A stretch of 64,000 nucleotides of DNA, from positions 11,530,646 to 11,594,645 of the forward strand of contig OW804100.1 in NCBI GenBank assembly GCA_942159475.1, given 5' to 3'. The position numbers and the translations under genes are program-made. Positions 36,469 to 47,710 of the stretch are shown piece after piece (within the stretch, counting starts at the first letter, position 1; each line of letters starts with the position of its first letter). The notes under the pieces are model-generated. The model saw only the letters and a list, made by a program, of their open reading frames with translations. It was not told the origin of the DNA and searched no databases. Source of the DNA: Sthenelais limicola. Its lineage: Eukaryota > Annelida > Polychaeta > Phyllodocida > Sigalionidae.

Positions 36469-39400
36469 ACCTTTAGCAACAGTGCAGTTTCCCCCTGTTT
36501 GGTTACCTCATATTACAGACGCCCTTAGATCTATTGCTTCATTTAAACAAATTCCAGAATTCATGTTTTGATGAATTTGCTAGAACGATTATATTTAGGA
36601 TGAGAGGCATGGTTGAGGGTGAGGGCGGTGGGGGTGGGGGTTGGGTGTGGGGGGTCGGATGGACAGCTGGGAATGTGTGTGGGCAAAGGGGACATTTCCT
36701 GACACCATGTTAATTGAGTATTGAGGAACTTTCCTCCGGAGTGGCCAGTTAGTTTGGCATTCACTGCGGAAATAGCAGAGACTGGGAGAGATTGCTGCTG
36801 GATGTATGATAGGATCCCTTGATTGTACAGCTACTGACACCCACCCCATAGAGAGGGTGGTGGGGGTGGGGCCACTTGGTGGTATGGCAGACACATTCTG
36901 TGTGATTGTCCATTAAGCTATTTGTACTTACCCTACCTTATATTGATGACTATCTAATCATTATCATTACTTTCTTCTAATGTTCTTCAAAGTTAGTTAA
37001 AGAGTGCAAAGTCATAAGAACAGATAACAGATAACACTCATAAGAAAGTAAAGTTCTTTAAAATCTTAAACTTGATGTCATGTCAATAGTAACCATTACT
37101 ACCAAATCTATCAAACAATTTGGTGATATTTCTGACAACAATTCACTTGTGTATATTCTTTGTTATGGATCACAAGACATTTCATTCTGGCTTACACAAT
37201 ATTTTGTTAATCTTGATAGGCTGCCGTTCCCAAATTTATATCTGCTTTTATTTTATTCAATGTTCCAAAGAGAACATAAATGGAGGCACAACCGAGATGG
37301 AACTTTCTATTCCTTCAGATTCATTTGATGTATAATTCACGGTTTATATCTGTAACAATTTATTTTTTAAATCTAAGTTCATAATATCACCACCAATCTT
37401 TATTTATGGGTAGATATACTCTATTAAAAGACAATGTATATGGCATTATAATAACTATGAATAATTCAGAGATAACACCAGCCCCCAAAATGAGTATACC
37501 CACATGGAGAGACATGTGCATTAGATGACATGTTCTGGAGGGTTACATGACCCCCTGACCTCTGTACCATGTTTACATACGTACATAACACAGGGTCAAC
37601 CTGTGTTTGACAGATCATAGGAGGATTGCCTTAAGTGCTATGGGTCAGGTTACTGGCATGCATTTAAATAAAAGTGGATTACCCAATATGTTATATTTCA
37701 GATTGCTTTTGTGCGTAATTTAATGGAACCAACATATTGACAGCTTTATTCAATAGGTGAGAGAATATGTAAAGCTTAGCGACGACAGTCAATATCTTAT
37801 ATTATAATATGAAAGATAAGTTTTACTTTAAAGTTTATTTTCAAGAGACATCATGAGTTTAGAAATTCCATTGCAACCCTCCGATATACCATATAATTCT
37901 AGATCGGTGATAATTTCCGACTATAAGATGTGATATTTCAGAATTCGCTAAATTCGGCTTTTCGTATTGTTGACTCCTGAAATCGTTCCTTCATTCTAAC
38001 CAAAGAGAAATCAGGCTCTAGGACAATAGAGGAGGTCTCCCTATTGGAATCATCAGTAAACAATCCATAATTAAACATTTTTACATAAATCCTGTACCGT
38101 GGGGTACAATATCAACGCAATATTTATTGTAAATTCCAATTAATATTTTAAGTCCATTCGAGTTTATTTTGAATGACATTATTAGACGTTTAGGCATCAT
38201 CACAGTGAAATTGAAAGATGAGAAATTGATTTTAATGGAAGTTGTGACAAGATTTGTGATCGGGACAGCTTCTTCAGTAAAATGCACAAAGTGTGAAATT
38301 CTAGTTGGTTTCGCTGGTCCCTTCGTGCCGTCGCACTATAATGAACACACAGTTCTGAGGAGCAATTCTAGGTTGATGCATTTTGAGTTGCTCCTGTGAA
38401 ATGTACATGGTAGGTTGTGTTTGTCTTGGGTCAATTTGGTGTCCCCCGGTAACACTACTATAGGTGTGGGTGTGGGTGTGAGTGGGAGGGGCGGGGGGGG
38501 CTGGGGTTGATGAGGTGCGTTTGTGCTGTGTTTATAAGAGATGAGATAGAGAAATTTGTTTAAATGTAATGTGGAGCTGAGGGCTTTATCTCTTCAGATG
38601 TGTTATATATGATAAACTTGTCTCTGAAAAGCGGTGATGTACCTGATATCTTTGAAAGATCAATTGTAACTCTTCTATTCAAGGCTGGAGCAAAGCATGA
38701 TACTAACAATTGTAGACCAATTTTGAGGGTTAATCTAGTAGCTAAAATATTAGAAACAACTCTCAGCCTATTTTGAAGAAAATAACCTCTTTTTTTGATG
38801 GAGGTTTGTAATCAATCGAGACGTTGTGTCAAATCACACCCCAAGTGGAGTGTGATTTGACCCAACGTTGAGATCGATTACAAACCGAACAGAGTGCTAT
38901 TAGGTATTTATTACACACTAAATCAACAAGATAACTTGATTTTAATAGTATTTTACCTTACATTCCATCAATCTTGTGGATATTCAGCTCAAATAGCACA
39001 TAAGTGCTTATTGCTTTGATTGCTAGCCCTTTGTTCACCTCGTTTGATATAAGTATAGGTGTGCTGTCTCAACGCCTCCTAATCTTAATAATGTATATAT
39101 AAATTATGTATAAATGAAGACGGTCATATCTCTGTTAATACTACAGGAATTCAAAATTGTGTATAATCTTTTTTGATCAGTGAATCCGGTTAGCCTACAT
39201 AATTCTCATGTCAAGATTAGGTAGTCATCATATAACACTTGTAAAACCCGTTATTATGGTTGTTCTTCTAGTTGTATATCCATGACGGAAGGGCATATAT
39301 TATGTGAAGGTTGATTTTGTTCGGTAGAAGCTTATGACTTTTTCCAAGGAAAATATGGTTGGTCACTATTCATCTAGGCCCTTGGTGCCAGAACAAAATG

Positions 39401-42400
39401 TATCTTCGTTAAAATGCAGGTCGGATTTGGGAGCGAAGTTTTAATGGCTAGTCCCTTTTTACCCCTTTTCACAATAGGCTCAAACTCCATCGAAAATAAC
39501 GAAATCTGAAACTGGGAATGACAATCAAATTGGTTAGAATTCCCCTGCGTCGAGGTTTATAATGAAGCTGTAATGAACCAATAATGAGCTTTTCGTAATT
39601 TATGGCCACATGAGAGTAACAGCTCAACTGGAGCGAAGGAGATGGAGATAAGGAGCTGCCATCTTGCACTCACTCACGCCTTTCTTTGTGCTACAATGGG
39701 ACCAATATGCAAAGAATACGAAAATCAATGGATACTATGTATTTGTCTCCATTCTGGGTGCGCCGAAACGACTAGAAGTGTGGATGTGCATCACTAGGAG
39801 TCATGTGCTTGTTCTGGCGATATACTGGCGATACATTTCTTGGATTACACTTCCCAAGACCGAGTTACAATAAGCCATGAATAATAGCTATTCATTTAAT
39901 AGTAGGGCATCTACATTCAACTGTCGACACACACTTAAACCCTTGCTACACAGGGAACAGATGGAATTGAGACATTATAATAAATAGTCAACCACAGACT
40001 CGTATGGAATGAGACTAGGCGCAAAAGAAAGACAAATTAGGCAAATTCGTTTGCACCAGGTTTTATTTACTCAAACTGGCGAATACAGGTGCTATTGATG
40101 TTACCAGTTCTAAACAACAGTGAATTGTTATCAATAATTCCTCATTAAATATCATTTCATTCGTGGGGGGGGGGGGGGAGTAAACTGGACTTCATTATCA
40201 TGGCTGTCAAGTATTACATACACCATAGAACTACACAGAACGAGATTAATTGGAAAAGGAATAATAATTTTATCGAAGCGATAAGGGAAAAAGAAAACTG
40301 ATAAAAGGTTGTACGCAATCTGGCGATATGAATATAACTTATAAAAGAGTGTATAAGACGATATGGAATTATTTAGGGTAAACAAGATCAAAATACTAGG
40401 GAATGGAAATTTATTATTGTACAAAGTCTCGGTTTCGAATAAGAATAAGATTTAACACTTTTATAGTTTGTTGTTATTTGTTTAGTATTGAAAGAACCGA
40501 GATGGCAGTCACAGACAATAAACAATTTGCACAATGAAAATAGCAATATGGACAATTTTTCATCGACCTATTATATCTCACTTCTAGGTTGAACGAGGGG
40601 TTGCAGGATCTGCGCCTATTTGACAGTTTCAATGCCATGCTGCTGAATACGGGCATGGTGTATTGGTCCTTCCCTGCTATACTCTCCACCTCGTGTACTC
40701 TACAACTCTCCGAGTTCCCCTGGGACACGCAAGTATGTAACATCACCATGGGCTCCTGGCTCTTTGATACCTCCTACCTCAGAATCAAGGTAAGTAATGC
40801 CCATTATATGTATAGATTTTATCATTGAGTTTTCATTTCAATTTGCAGTTGGTTTTTGTTATCCTAAGTATTAAGTAAATGGGGAGATGGTGTAAGTGCG
40901 TGGAGTTCACCCACGATTTATAATGGTAATATTATAGACAAAGAACATTGTCCCAGAAGTACCCAGTACTATGATGCTATAGTTTGGGAATGATCATAAT
41001 GGGGAAGGGGATAGAAAGAAGGGGCCTTGGAGGAAAGATGGGGGAGAGGGAATTGCCCTCCAGAGTGTTCTAGGATTATTCATATCAGGAACTGGGGTGG
41101 TGACAGCCTTCGACCTATCTCCCTATTGGACATGGGGACAAAGAGCTTCTCAAGTAAGGGTTAGGATTGGTTGGTGGAGCAACTCTTTGTCCCCCAAGTA
41201 GATCTATACATAATTTAAATGTAAAGGCCCAAGTTGGGCACTTCGTTTCCTGCTTTCTCTCTGTCTGGTGCTAAACTCTCCTCAGTGAGGCTGTACTATT
41301 CCTATGTTATTAAACATGTAATCCAAATAAACACAACGAGGAACATACACATCTTATCTATGCCTTAATCATTTGGCTATGCTTCAAATCCGGATTCTGA
41401 CAAAATATTAGAAATTGTTAAAGGGAAGAAACAAGTAATTAGAAACGATCTAGCAATTCGCTGTTATCTGATTTTAGTCCTGACATGTTCCTTCTTTACA
41501 GGCAGAGACTGATGAGGTGGTGATGACGCAGTTCAGACGCAATGCATTATGGGATGTAATCCGGGCACCCATATCAATGGTTACAAAGCAGTACCCCTGT
41601 TGTACAGAACCTTTTGAGGAAATCACTCTATACTATGTACTCCGGGTAGGTCCACACAGGAAACATCTTCTCTACTTTGAGATAGGAATAAGCTTGGTTT
41701 GCATAATGACTTGTCTTACTACCGACTAGATTGTCTGACATGAAATTACACTCAATTGTTTTTAATATTTAAAAAAGAAATCATTTTAAGATACAAATAG
41801 TGTTGTCGGACGGCCTTTGTCAACCCTAGAATATGGGGATCTGATGATATGGAACGGCACCTTTCCGGTCTGTTTCATTATATATAAGTAAATTGAATAT
41901 ATGGAAATGGGATGAGATGAAAAAAGTATAATGAATACGAAGTATGTCAGGTGTGATACATATGTTACTGGATTCATTACTCTGGACTAATACTGTACCT
42001 GTTGCCTTCCATCACAGCGGAATGGGCTGTACTATTGTTTTAACATCCTGTTCCCCTCTGCATTACTACTGGCCACCACACTGCTATCATTCCTCATTCC
42101 CATTGAGAGTGGAGAGAAAATCTCCATCCCTGTCACCATGTTCCTGTCACAGAGCTTCTTACTGTTTGCTGTCACACAATTCCTACCCGTACAGTCAGAT
42201 GTCATTCCTGCCATAGGTAAGTTTTGGTCACGTCTTCATGGCCATACGCTTTACCCAAGGTCTACTTATTGATCCAGGTATATTTGCCTTAAGAGCGACC
42301 CAGGAATCGTTTCTCCCTGTGTCTACAGTGGATATCTATAGTCGATATCGGTAAGTTACTCATGCAAGGGCTTTTGTTTTTTTCACCTCAAGTAACATTT

Positions 42401-45400
42401 ATACTGCGCTACACTGTGCTGTTCTCAATGTATCTTACCATGGTATATAATGCACACTTTCTAAAATTTGAACCTTTCAAGTCAAGACCACCAATATGTT
42501 TAATAGGCACTATAAAATAACCACTAAAGACTTCACCTTTATATCTAGATCAATTAAGACAGTAGTGATTTATTCTTTCCTACATTGATTTACTGAGTGG
42601 CTCGGAAAGTGGCTCCGCCAGTAATACATCTTAACACATAATATGCACTCACCGTATATCATGATCAAACAATGATGTCTGAATGAAGTGGTAAACATTT
42701 CTAATCATTTCATTAGTTTACTTTTGAATGTAGGACGAGGAATTCCAATTATTGGATTTGGTTGTTAATTTATTAATGTATAACTGTGGGCGAATCTTAC
42801 TGTTTGATATATCGTGATATAAGTTGAAGTATGCAAAATGACTTATTAGGATGCAAATAGTAACAATGCTATCACACTATTTTACTAAACATTGGTTTTT
42901 GTATTACATGGTAAAACTGGGTCTATTATAAAAACCATTGTATACCCAGTATAAGCAAGATCAATAAAACAAGGGGCACTTGTTCAGCCGATCAGTTATA
43001 TTGCACATTTTAGATCCTAATAATGAGTTTCACACTCAGATTCGGCGACCAAGACCATGCTCACTTATATTCCAAAGGCAAAATGAATTAGCTTTTTCAT
43101 GTAAGCATGAATAGATCGGGGCATGGAGTTCTGGTTGTATCACCTGCATATATATATATGTCCATGTCGGTTCCTTTTTTTCTTAATTGTACAAAGTAAA
43201 TAAGAACAGATGTCATATCCTGGACCCATTAGAACACCCTGCTGTTGCGGGAAATGTGTTCCCAGTATATTTAACATCAATAATAAAAATAATAATATTG
43301 AGATCGCATGTAAAGCGATTAATTCCATTAAGTAGGCCTAGGCCTCAACAAATCTGGCTGACAATATGTTGGCAATATATTTTCTGTTTCTTACCTTCTA
43401 AGGCGGGTACAATGGAGCAATATATAAAATTCTAAATTTGCAAATTTGTCGGAATAATTAAGATTTCAGGGAGAAACTTCCTTAAAATGTATTTAAAGTC
43501 TAATTAAGGTAGGTCTAGGTAATTTCCCATGCAGTTGTTATGCAACTCGTGTCCTCCTAACTTGATTCCTCTGGGATATCTTTCCTTAAATACCTGCTTA
43601 TTCACGGCTGGTGCACATTGGTTCTGCTTTCTTATTTTTCTTTATGGTAATGTTCTTTCATGGCATGTCTATGTCTATGTCTATGTCTATGTTTTGTGGT
43701 AAACCATCTTTCAGACAAAATATTGGAAATAGTGACTGGGATAAACACATCTTGTATTCCCTTCAACTGGGTGCTAAACATTACAAACAACGTGGTCTAG
43801 ATATAGATGTCACTGGTATTTTTACCACTGAACTATAGAGGGACATCACTAGGGTCATTCAAATTGCATGCATCTATCAGTTCAATATGGCTGTATAGCT
43901 CCGTAGTGGTAATTCGTCATGAGAGAAAGTAGCAATGCCCTGTAACATTACCTATAAACATTACGTAATGAAAATAAAATTAAATATACCAGTGGGTTAA
44001 TTGTCACGTAATATAACGTTATGGTTAATTAAATTAGCGTAACATTGGTGAAAAGGTGTGAGTATTACAATAGATGTTGAAGCATCTAGAGGGGGAAAGG
44101 TTTACGAATTAATTTATTAAAGCAGAAGGATCTGAGCGCTCGTTGTCGCAACGCCTCAACCGTGCGGCTTAGACTCCAGCGCGGAAAAAGTATGATGGCT
44201 GCCGAGGTGAGTGCAGCTGGCTCCTCAACCTCGGAAACTCTGTTCAGCTTCAATGTTCGCGCGAGGCCTTCTGCTTATGGAAATAAATAGAACTAAAGAT
44301 GTCTGGTGTCCGATATGACTTGTTGGACATATTACTTACGTAGTTAGTTGTAATCTTGAGAGATATTACGTAATGACATGTATAATAATGGAAATCAGAC
44401 TTGACATAGTAAAATACAGTTTTCGCTGGAGAATAGATATTCTCGAGCTTAGAGCGCCGCCTATAAAAGTTGTGGTAACCTTGACGACCAGGCGTGGGGA
44501 AGATAACGTCACATCAGGACGCCTTTTGTGAAATATACATCCCAAGAGGACGTCCCACTTGTGGTTCCTTACGTACCTTCTCTCGCGAGAACAAATGTTT
44601 AAATGGGGACGTAATAATAATGCATACGTATAAAGAAAATTTAATGTAGAAGAGTGGGTAGGGTGTAGTTTGATTAGAATTTCCGATAGAGTCAGTATAG
44701 ACAGTTTAGACGTGTAATGTTTATTAGTTTGCCATTTGTCCCAAGCTCGTGTAAGTCTCTTGTGGTCTTTCAGGCTATATACTACTTGGTATCATGATGC
44801 TGATAGGCCTGTGTATTATATGTAACATACTTGTGTCATACACATACTTCAAATACTCCGGTCCTCCACCATCCATCCGTCTCCTTACCTGCTTACGTCT
44901 TCTTCAACAACAGGATTATACTCCCACATCAGAGGTATTTTTGAAATCTGTACGAATGTAATCGTTATAAATGCCTAACTGTTTTTTTCTCTAAATGAGC
45001 TTCTCGAAATGCTTTTATTAAAAATATAAAACATGTTTAATATTAAAATTTCAAGTTATATTTGTATAAGATGTCGTGTTTCATTCATTTCCTCCTCTAA
45101 AGGGTAAAAGTCCTGAATATAGAAATTTAAGGAGGATTTATTTAGTTATTCAGTCAAGTTATATCGTACTCCCGATCTCTTATCTACATCCACACTTTTA
45201 TTTAATGACAATTGAATCGTTGGAATCGATCAAAGTAAAAAATAAGAAGATAATACATTGAAATAATAAATGCTGCCAAATGTAGATGTTAAAGAATGTT
45301 AACGAAACATTGTTGGTTACATGTTTTAGCAGTGAACGCTTTATATATGTGATAACGCTCAATCTATGGTGACTCCATTGGTTCTAGGAAAAGCTGCTAA

Positions 45401-45813
45401 ATGGCAGACAACAGGAGGAAACCAACTTTGATGAGACTTTCATATCCAAATCCAGCCCCAAGAAAATGACTTACTCTCTTCGACGGAGCCCCCTCACAAC
45501 AGAAACAGATGGACTATCTGGAGGAGGGGGAGGAGGAGCCAGGAGAGGCAGTGGGAGGAAGAAAATGTGTGCTAGAGCAGGGGATCAAAGAACAGGCAGC
45601 TTGTTCAGCATCTGTTCTGGAAAGTGCAGGGAGCATTGTACGTCTGTAAGAGAAAGTCATGAAATAGATAGTGATAAATGGAAGGATGTGGCACAAAGAC
45701 TGAATATACTACTATTTATAGGCACAACTATAGCTTCTATATTATTTACCATTGGGGTGATGCTGGTTTTTATCAAGAACAAAGGTGAAACAGAGCACAA
45801 ATTCAAACCATAG
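29423..45813 (+). CDS. Nicotinic acetylcholine receptor-like alpha-type subunit, 9 exons, 503 aa
   Basis: The product is a ligand-gated ion channel subunit of the Cys-loop family, expected in the plasma membrane as part of a pentamer. Coding exons are 29423-29507, 35199-35338, 35966-36010, 36220-36329, 40588-40789, 41502-41645, 42018-42216, 44774-44934 and 45388-45813. All introns are GT-AG and all phases join, giving 1512 nt. Visible features are: signal peptide (1-29); loop D tryptophan (W92); loop A WRPDITIYNG (118-127); Cys-loop C163-C177 with FPWD; loop B tryptophan (W184); loop C YPCC (225-228); M1 (about 247-270); M2 (277-298); M3 (about 310-332); a basic, Gly-rich cytoplasmic loop with six glycines (407-412); and M4 (about 465-490). 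The adjacent cysteines define an alpha-type subunit. E275 just before M2 suggests cation selectivity. Oddities are F232 where the second loop C tyrosine is usual, Pro at M2 4', and Gln at 20'. The ligand is inferred to be acetylcholine or a related molecule and is not proven. Confidence 0.93.
29508..35198 (+). other. Receptor intron 1
   Basis: A 5.7-kb GT-AG intron, AT-rich, with a CCCCCT-repeat tract (33280-33335). A small GC-rich hairpin-like patch lies near 31390-31440 (GCGCCCT and AGGGCG). I found no convincing exon here on either strand. Confidence 0.7.
33280..33335 (+). repeat. CCCCCT repeat tract
   Basis: About 56 bp of CCCCCT-like repeats. The minus strand has many runs of five or more G, so a G-quadruplex is likely on that strand if single-stranded. 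Confidence 0.9.
35199..35338 (+). CDS. Receptor exon 2: N-terminal helix and first strand
   Basis: Between CTGTCTACAG and GTAAGT. It encodes the N-terminal helix region (EDLFAGYDPGIRPIDV) and the start of the beta sandwich (INVTIKYKLYQIVEL). N62 lies in an N-glycosylation site (NVT). It ends in phase 0. Confidence 0.92.
35339..35965 (+). other. Receptor intron 2
   Basis: A 627-bp AT-rich GT-AG intron. Nothing recognisable is seen in it. Confidence 0.7.
35966..36010 (+). CDS. Receptor exon 3: 45-nt exon
   Basis: A 15-residue exon, DDTSETLTTINWMSM, between TTGTAG and GTAGGT, phase 0 on both sides. A short exon at this place is conserved in nicotinic receptor genes. Confidence 0.9.
36220..36329 (+). 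CDS. Receptor exon 4: loops D and A
   Basis: Starts YWRDPLLSWN, where W92 aligns with the loop D tryptophan. It continues through YGGIDKIYVPS to the loop A motif WRPDITIYN, and ends in phase 2 at GTAAGT. Confidence 0.94.
36424..36460 (+). repeat. (TA)n microsatellite
   Basis: About 18 TA units followed by GTGTGTG, inside receptor intron 4. Confidence 0.95.
38570..38776 (+). mobile_element. LINE reverse-transcriptase relic
   Basis: An open stretch to a TGA at 38774-38776 reads LKSGDVPDIFERSIVTLLFK, then AGAKHDTNNCRPI and LVAKILETTL. This is the fingers/palm region of non-LTR retrotransposon reverse transcriptase (family pattern: VP..K...V.P.FK.GA..D..NYRPI......KILE). Cys for Tyr, loss of the SLL motif and a stop soon after show decay. 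The clade (jockey, CR1 or similar) cannot be fixed. Confidence 0.75.
38803..38882. repeat. 40-bp inverted repeat (hairpin)
   Basis: GGTTTGTAATCAATCGAGAC and the next 20 bp pair with the adjacent reverse complement ending in CGATTACAAACC, with about six mismatches and almost no loop. It follows the LINE relic and may be a foldback element or a palindromic insertion. Confidence 0.75.
40165..40178 (+). repeat. Poly-G tract (14 G)
   Basis: A homopolymer in receptor intron 4. Its length is likely variable or error-prone. Confidence 0.9.
40588..40789 (+). CDS. Receptor exon 5: Cys-loop and loop B
   Basis: Contains the signature CTLQLSEFPWDTQVC, with 13 residues between the cysteines, and GSWLFD with the loop B tryptophan. 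N178 in NIT is a possible glycosylation site just after the loop. It follows CTTCTAG and ends at AAG|GTAAGT in phase 0. Confidence 0.95.
40790..41501 (+). other. Receptor intron 5
   Basis: A 712-bp GT-AG intron with a G-rich patch (40998-41055) and a second possible reverse-transcriptase scrap. Confidence 0.6.
41051..41164 (+). mobile_element. Possible reverse-transcriptase scrap
   Basis: The frame up to TAG at 41162-41164 includes SLRPISLLDMGTKSFSS, resembling the YRPISLL...K motif of LINE reverse transcriptases. Only about 15 residues support it. Confidence 0.4.
41502..41645 (+). CDS. Receptor exon 6: loop C with vicinal cysteines
   Basis: Encodes KQYPCCTEPFEEITLYYVLR. The adjacent cysteines mark an alpha-type subunit. 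A phenylalanine replaces the usual tyrosine after EP. Phase 0 on both sides. Confidence 0.95.
41646..42017 (+). other. Receptor intron 6
   Basis: A 372-bp GT-AG intron. No features seen. Confidence 0.7.
42018..42216 (+). CDS. Receptor exon 7: M1 and pore-lining M2
   Basis: Encodes M1 (YCFNILFPSALLLATTLLSF) and M2 (EKISIPVTMFLSQSFLLFAV). E at -1', S at 2', T at 6' and L at 9' fit a cation channel. P at 4' and TQ at 19'-20' are unusual. It ends in phase 1 at GTAAGT. Confidence 0.95.
43664..43691 (+). repeat. (ATGTCT)n microsatellite
   Basis: Four to five copies of the hexamer ATGTCT in receptor intron 7. Confidence 0.85.
44130..44206 (+). promoter_or_regulatory. CpG-rich patch with possible first exon inside intron 7
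   Basis: Surrounding DNA is AT-rich, but this patch is dense in CG (GCGCTCGTTGTCGCAACG, CCAGCGCGG). It leads into ATGATGGCTGCCGAG followed directly by GTGAGTG, a consensus donor. This is typical of a 5' exon encoding MMAAE. It could be an internal promoter for a truncated receptor or a nested gene. No partner exon is identified. Confidence 0.3.
44774..44934 (+). CDS. Receptor exon 8: M3
   Basis: Encodes YILLGIMMLIGLCIICNILV, then the start of the cytoplasmic loop with SGPPPSIRLLTCLRL, comparable to the PxWxRxxFL region of relatives. It ends GAG|GTATTT, a weak donor, in phase 0. Confidence 0.9.
44935..45387 (+). other. Receptor intron 8
   Basis: A 453-bp GT-AG intron. The short open frame at 45076-45261 has no recognisable features. 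Confidence 0.7.
45388..45813 (+). CDS. Receptor exon 9: cytoplasmic loop, M4 and stop
   Basis: Encodes a basic Ser/Gly-rich loop, the pre-M4 motif DKWKDVAQRLN, M4 (about ILLFIGTTIASILFTIGVML) and a 13-residue extracellular tail ending at TAG. The loop is about 125 residues, within the usual range. Confidence 0.94.
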   Translation, partial: EKLLNGRQQEETNFDETFISKSSPKKMTYSLRRSPLTTETDGLSGGGGGGARRGSGRKKMCARAGDQRTGSLFSICSGKCREHCTSVRESHEIDSDKWKDVAQRLNILLFIGTTIASILFTIGVMLVFIKNKGETEHKFKP

Positions 45814-47691
45814 GATATTTAGTTTTTCCCCTGGCCAATTGAGTCCTGCTGTAGTTGATCATTCAATAAATTATTTAAGAAGTTTCGTGTTATGCACTGA
45901 TTTTCCAAAACATGAAATATGTCTATCACAAGTTTTCAGTAATGGACAACCAATTATGGAAACAAAATAAAAAATACAATCAATCAAGCAATCAATCAAG
46001 TGCCATACGTAACCCATATCTGACTTATATTTGAGTTTACGTGAAGAGAGTATTGGATGACATATTCCTATGAGCTGTACTCACAGTTAATAAAAACTAA
46101 AGATTTTATACTTTTTGTTCCATTTATGTCACTTACATGTCCATTTGTCTTTATATTATATAGATTATTTAAAAATATAATCCCTTTTCACGACACCAGA
46201 CTATTTAAACTGAATCTGCTCTCCATTGCCTGGTGAATGTGGTGCTGCTATCTTGTGTTATACGTTGGAACTATGTGAGATGTGAATAGCTCAACACCAA
46301 CACCAACCCCATAGCGTCGCCAGCTCCTCATGACACTGTTCTAGTCCATAGTCATCAGGTCTGTCTTATATCGGCAATTCAATAACTGAAACTCGCCCAT
46401 TTGTCCGGACTGCATAGAATCAGACGCAGGACTGCTATCACTTTGAACATGGAAGTATTCCGGTATATAGCTGCTCATCTACCCACTCCCAACTTAAATA
46501 ATGTAATATGTGTTACAATAAGCAGCAAAGAAACTATGTCAGTCCCCAACACAATCATTCATCCCAGTATGCATCCACTAGCCGCTTTAACAGTTGAATC
46601 CAAATAAACAAATTAATTATGAATTGACTCGCACTCAATCAACATTACCAAAAGGGATTCATTACAGTAATCGATTCTGTGTTATAGATTGCTCTGAATT
46701 AAATTCAAAATCAGTATTGTAATATTTGCTGCACTTCTAATTCTCAAATCCTATTTGTATAAAACAACTAATACGGCGGTGATTATGTCTATTAGTATAA
46801 CAGGTCAAACAAACCTATGACACCTGAAGAGGCTTCAACATGACCAGCTACCACTACAGTTATATTGTTGTAGATGTGTGCCTTTCATTAAGCCGCACGT
46901 GATCTATGTCAAGGGCACACTTCCCCAACTGGGGAGATTTGAAATCCTCCAGCAACATTAAGTTCTGTGACTTGACAAACAACTGTGACTTAACGTAACA
47001 ACACACTTACATCGTCATCCATCTGTATAAAGATATCAACACTAATCTTTGTGAATAAAGTTATGGTCATGCATCGAGACGTTATTTGAATAGAATAAAT
47101 TATCAGTAAAGATTCAGGTCTAGCTTCTAGTGTCCAGCGGTAGCGCCAAAGATCCCCCAGCTGCAGCCATTTTTATGGGAAATCTGTTCAGATAATTATG
47201 AAGGAAAGAAATGTAAATCCCAGGGACTCAGCTTTAGCAACAACATATTTTCCAGAGACCAAAGGGTGCATTGAAGTCTTTGACTATTTTCTAGAGATTC
47301 CTGACTGCTGAAAAGGTGGGATGGAATTTGTTAATTATTATTTGGGGCGATGGTTATATAGTAGGCACTGTGCATGTAATAAAGTGTAACCCTTTTTTTA
47401 TTTCCTAAAAAAAAACAGATGTCAATGATGATTAAAATATATCGCAGCATGTCACCACCCGTCAAATAGTTTAGAATATATTCATGAAAAGGTATTAAAT
47501 TCAAATAAATAAATATTCCATGGCCTAACTACATGCCAGATGCCAGTACAGTGTGTATGACACTGATTCACCGTCACAATGGCACCTGTATGACTACATA
47601 CAGGTCCTGTATGGGGCCCACCAATGCCTCCTGCCAGGGCTGGTACATTTATAAACATCAATGTGATGCTGAATGGTCACCACACATTGCT
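45814..47691. other. Receptor 3' UTR and intergenic region
   Basis: AATAAA occurs at 45966-45971 and 46089-46094, so the receptor transcript probably ends near 46000-46120. The rest is AT-rich and must hold the promoter of the next gene. Sequence 47533-47691 is open and in frame with the next gene's ATG. Confidence 0.6.
45966..45971 (+). terminator. Candidate poly(A) signal of the receptor gene
   Basis: AATAAA 153 bp after the stop codon. A second AATAAA lies at 46089. Confidence 0.5.
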
Positions 47692-47710
47692 ATGGAGGGT
47701 AAAGAGACAG
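47692..47710 (+). CDS. ENaC-like exon 1: start codon
   Basis: The ATG in TTGCTATGG has G at -3 and +4 and encodes MEGKET, then |GTGAGT in phase 1. Upstream sequence from ATG 47533 is open in the same frame and encodes a Cys-rich stretch with NGT and NAS. I prefer the downstream ATG because DEG/ENaC N-termini are cytoplasmic and short. Confidence 0.65.

Larger units (their letters stand above)
36330..40587 (+). other. Receptor intron 4
   Basis: A 4.3-kb GT-AG intron. It holds a long TA microsatellite, a G-rich patch (36600-36890), a GT/G-rich patch (38460-38510), a LINE relic, a long hairpin and a 14-G run. Confidence 0.75.
42217..44773 (+). other. Receptor intron 7
   Basis: A 2.56-kb GT-AG intron. 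It contains an ATGTCT hexamer microsatellite near 43664-43691 and a CpG-rich patch at 44130-44210 that looks like a promoter and first exon. Confidence 0.7.

Noticed and set aside
39640..39680. Minus-strand AAGATGGCAGC as a promoter start site
   Set aside because: It resembles a YY1-type start element but gives only a 12-codon frame and has no donor or CpG-rich context.
45514..45696. Minus-strand frame opposite receptor exon 9
   Set aside because: Shadow of the Gly/Arg-rich cytoplasmic loop coding sequence.
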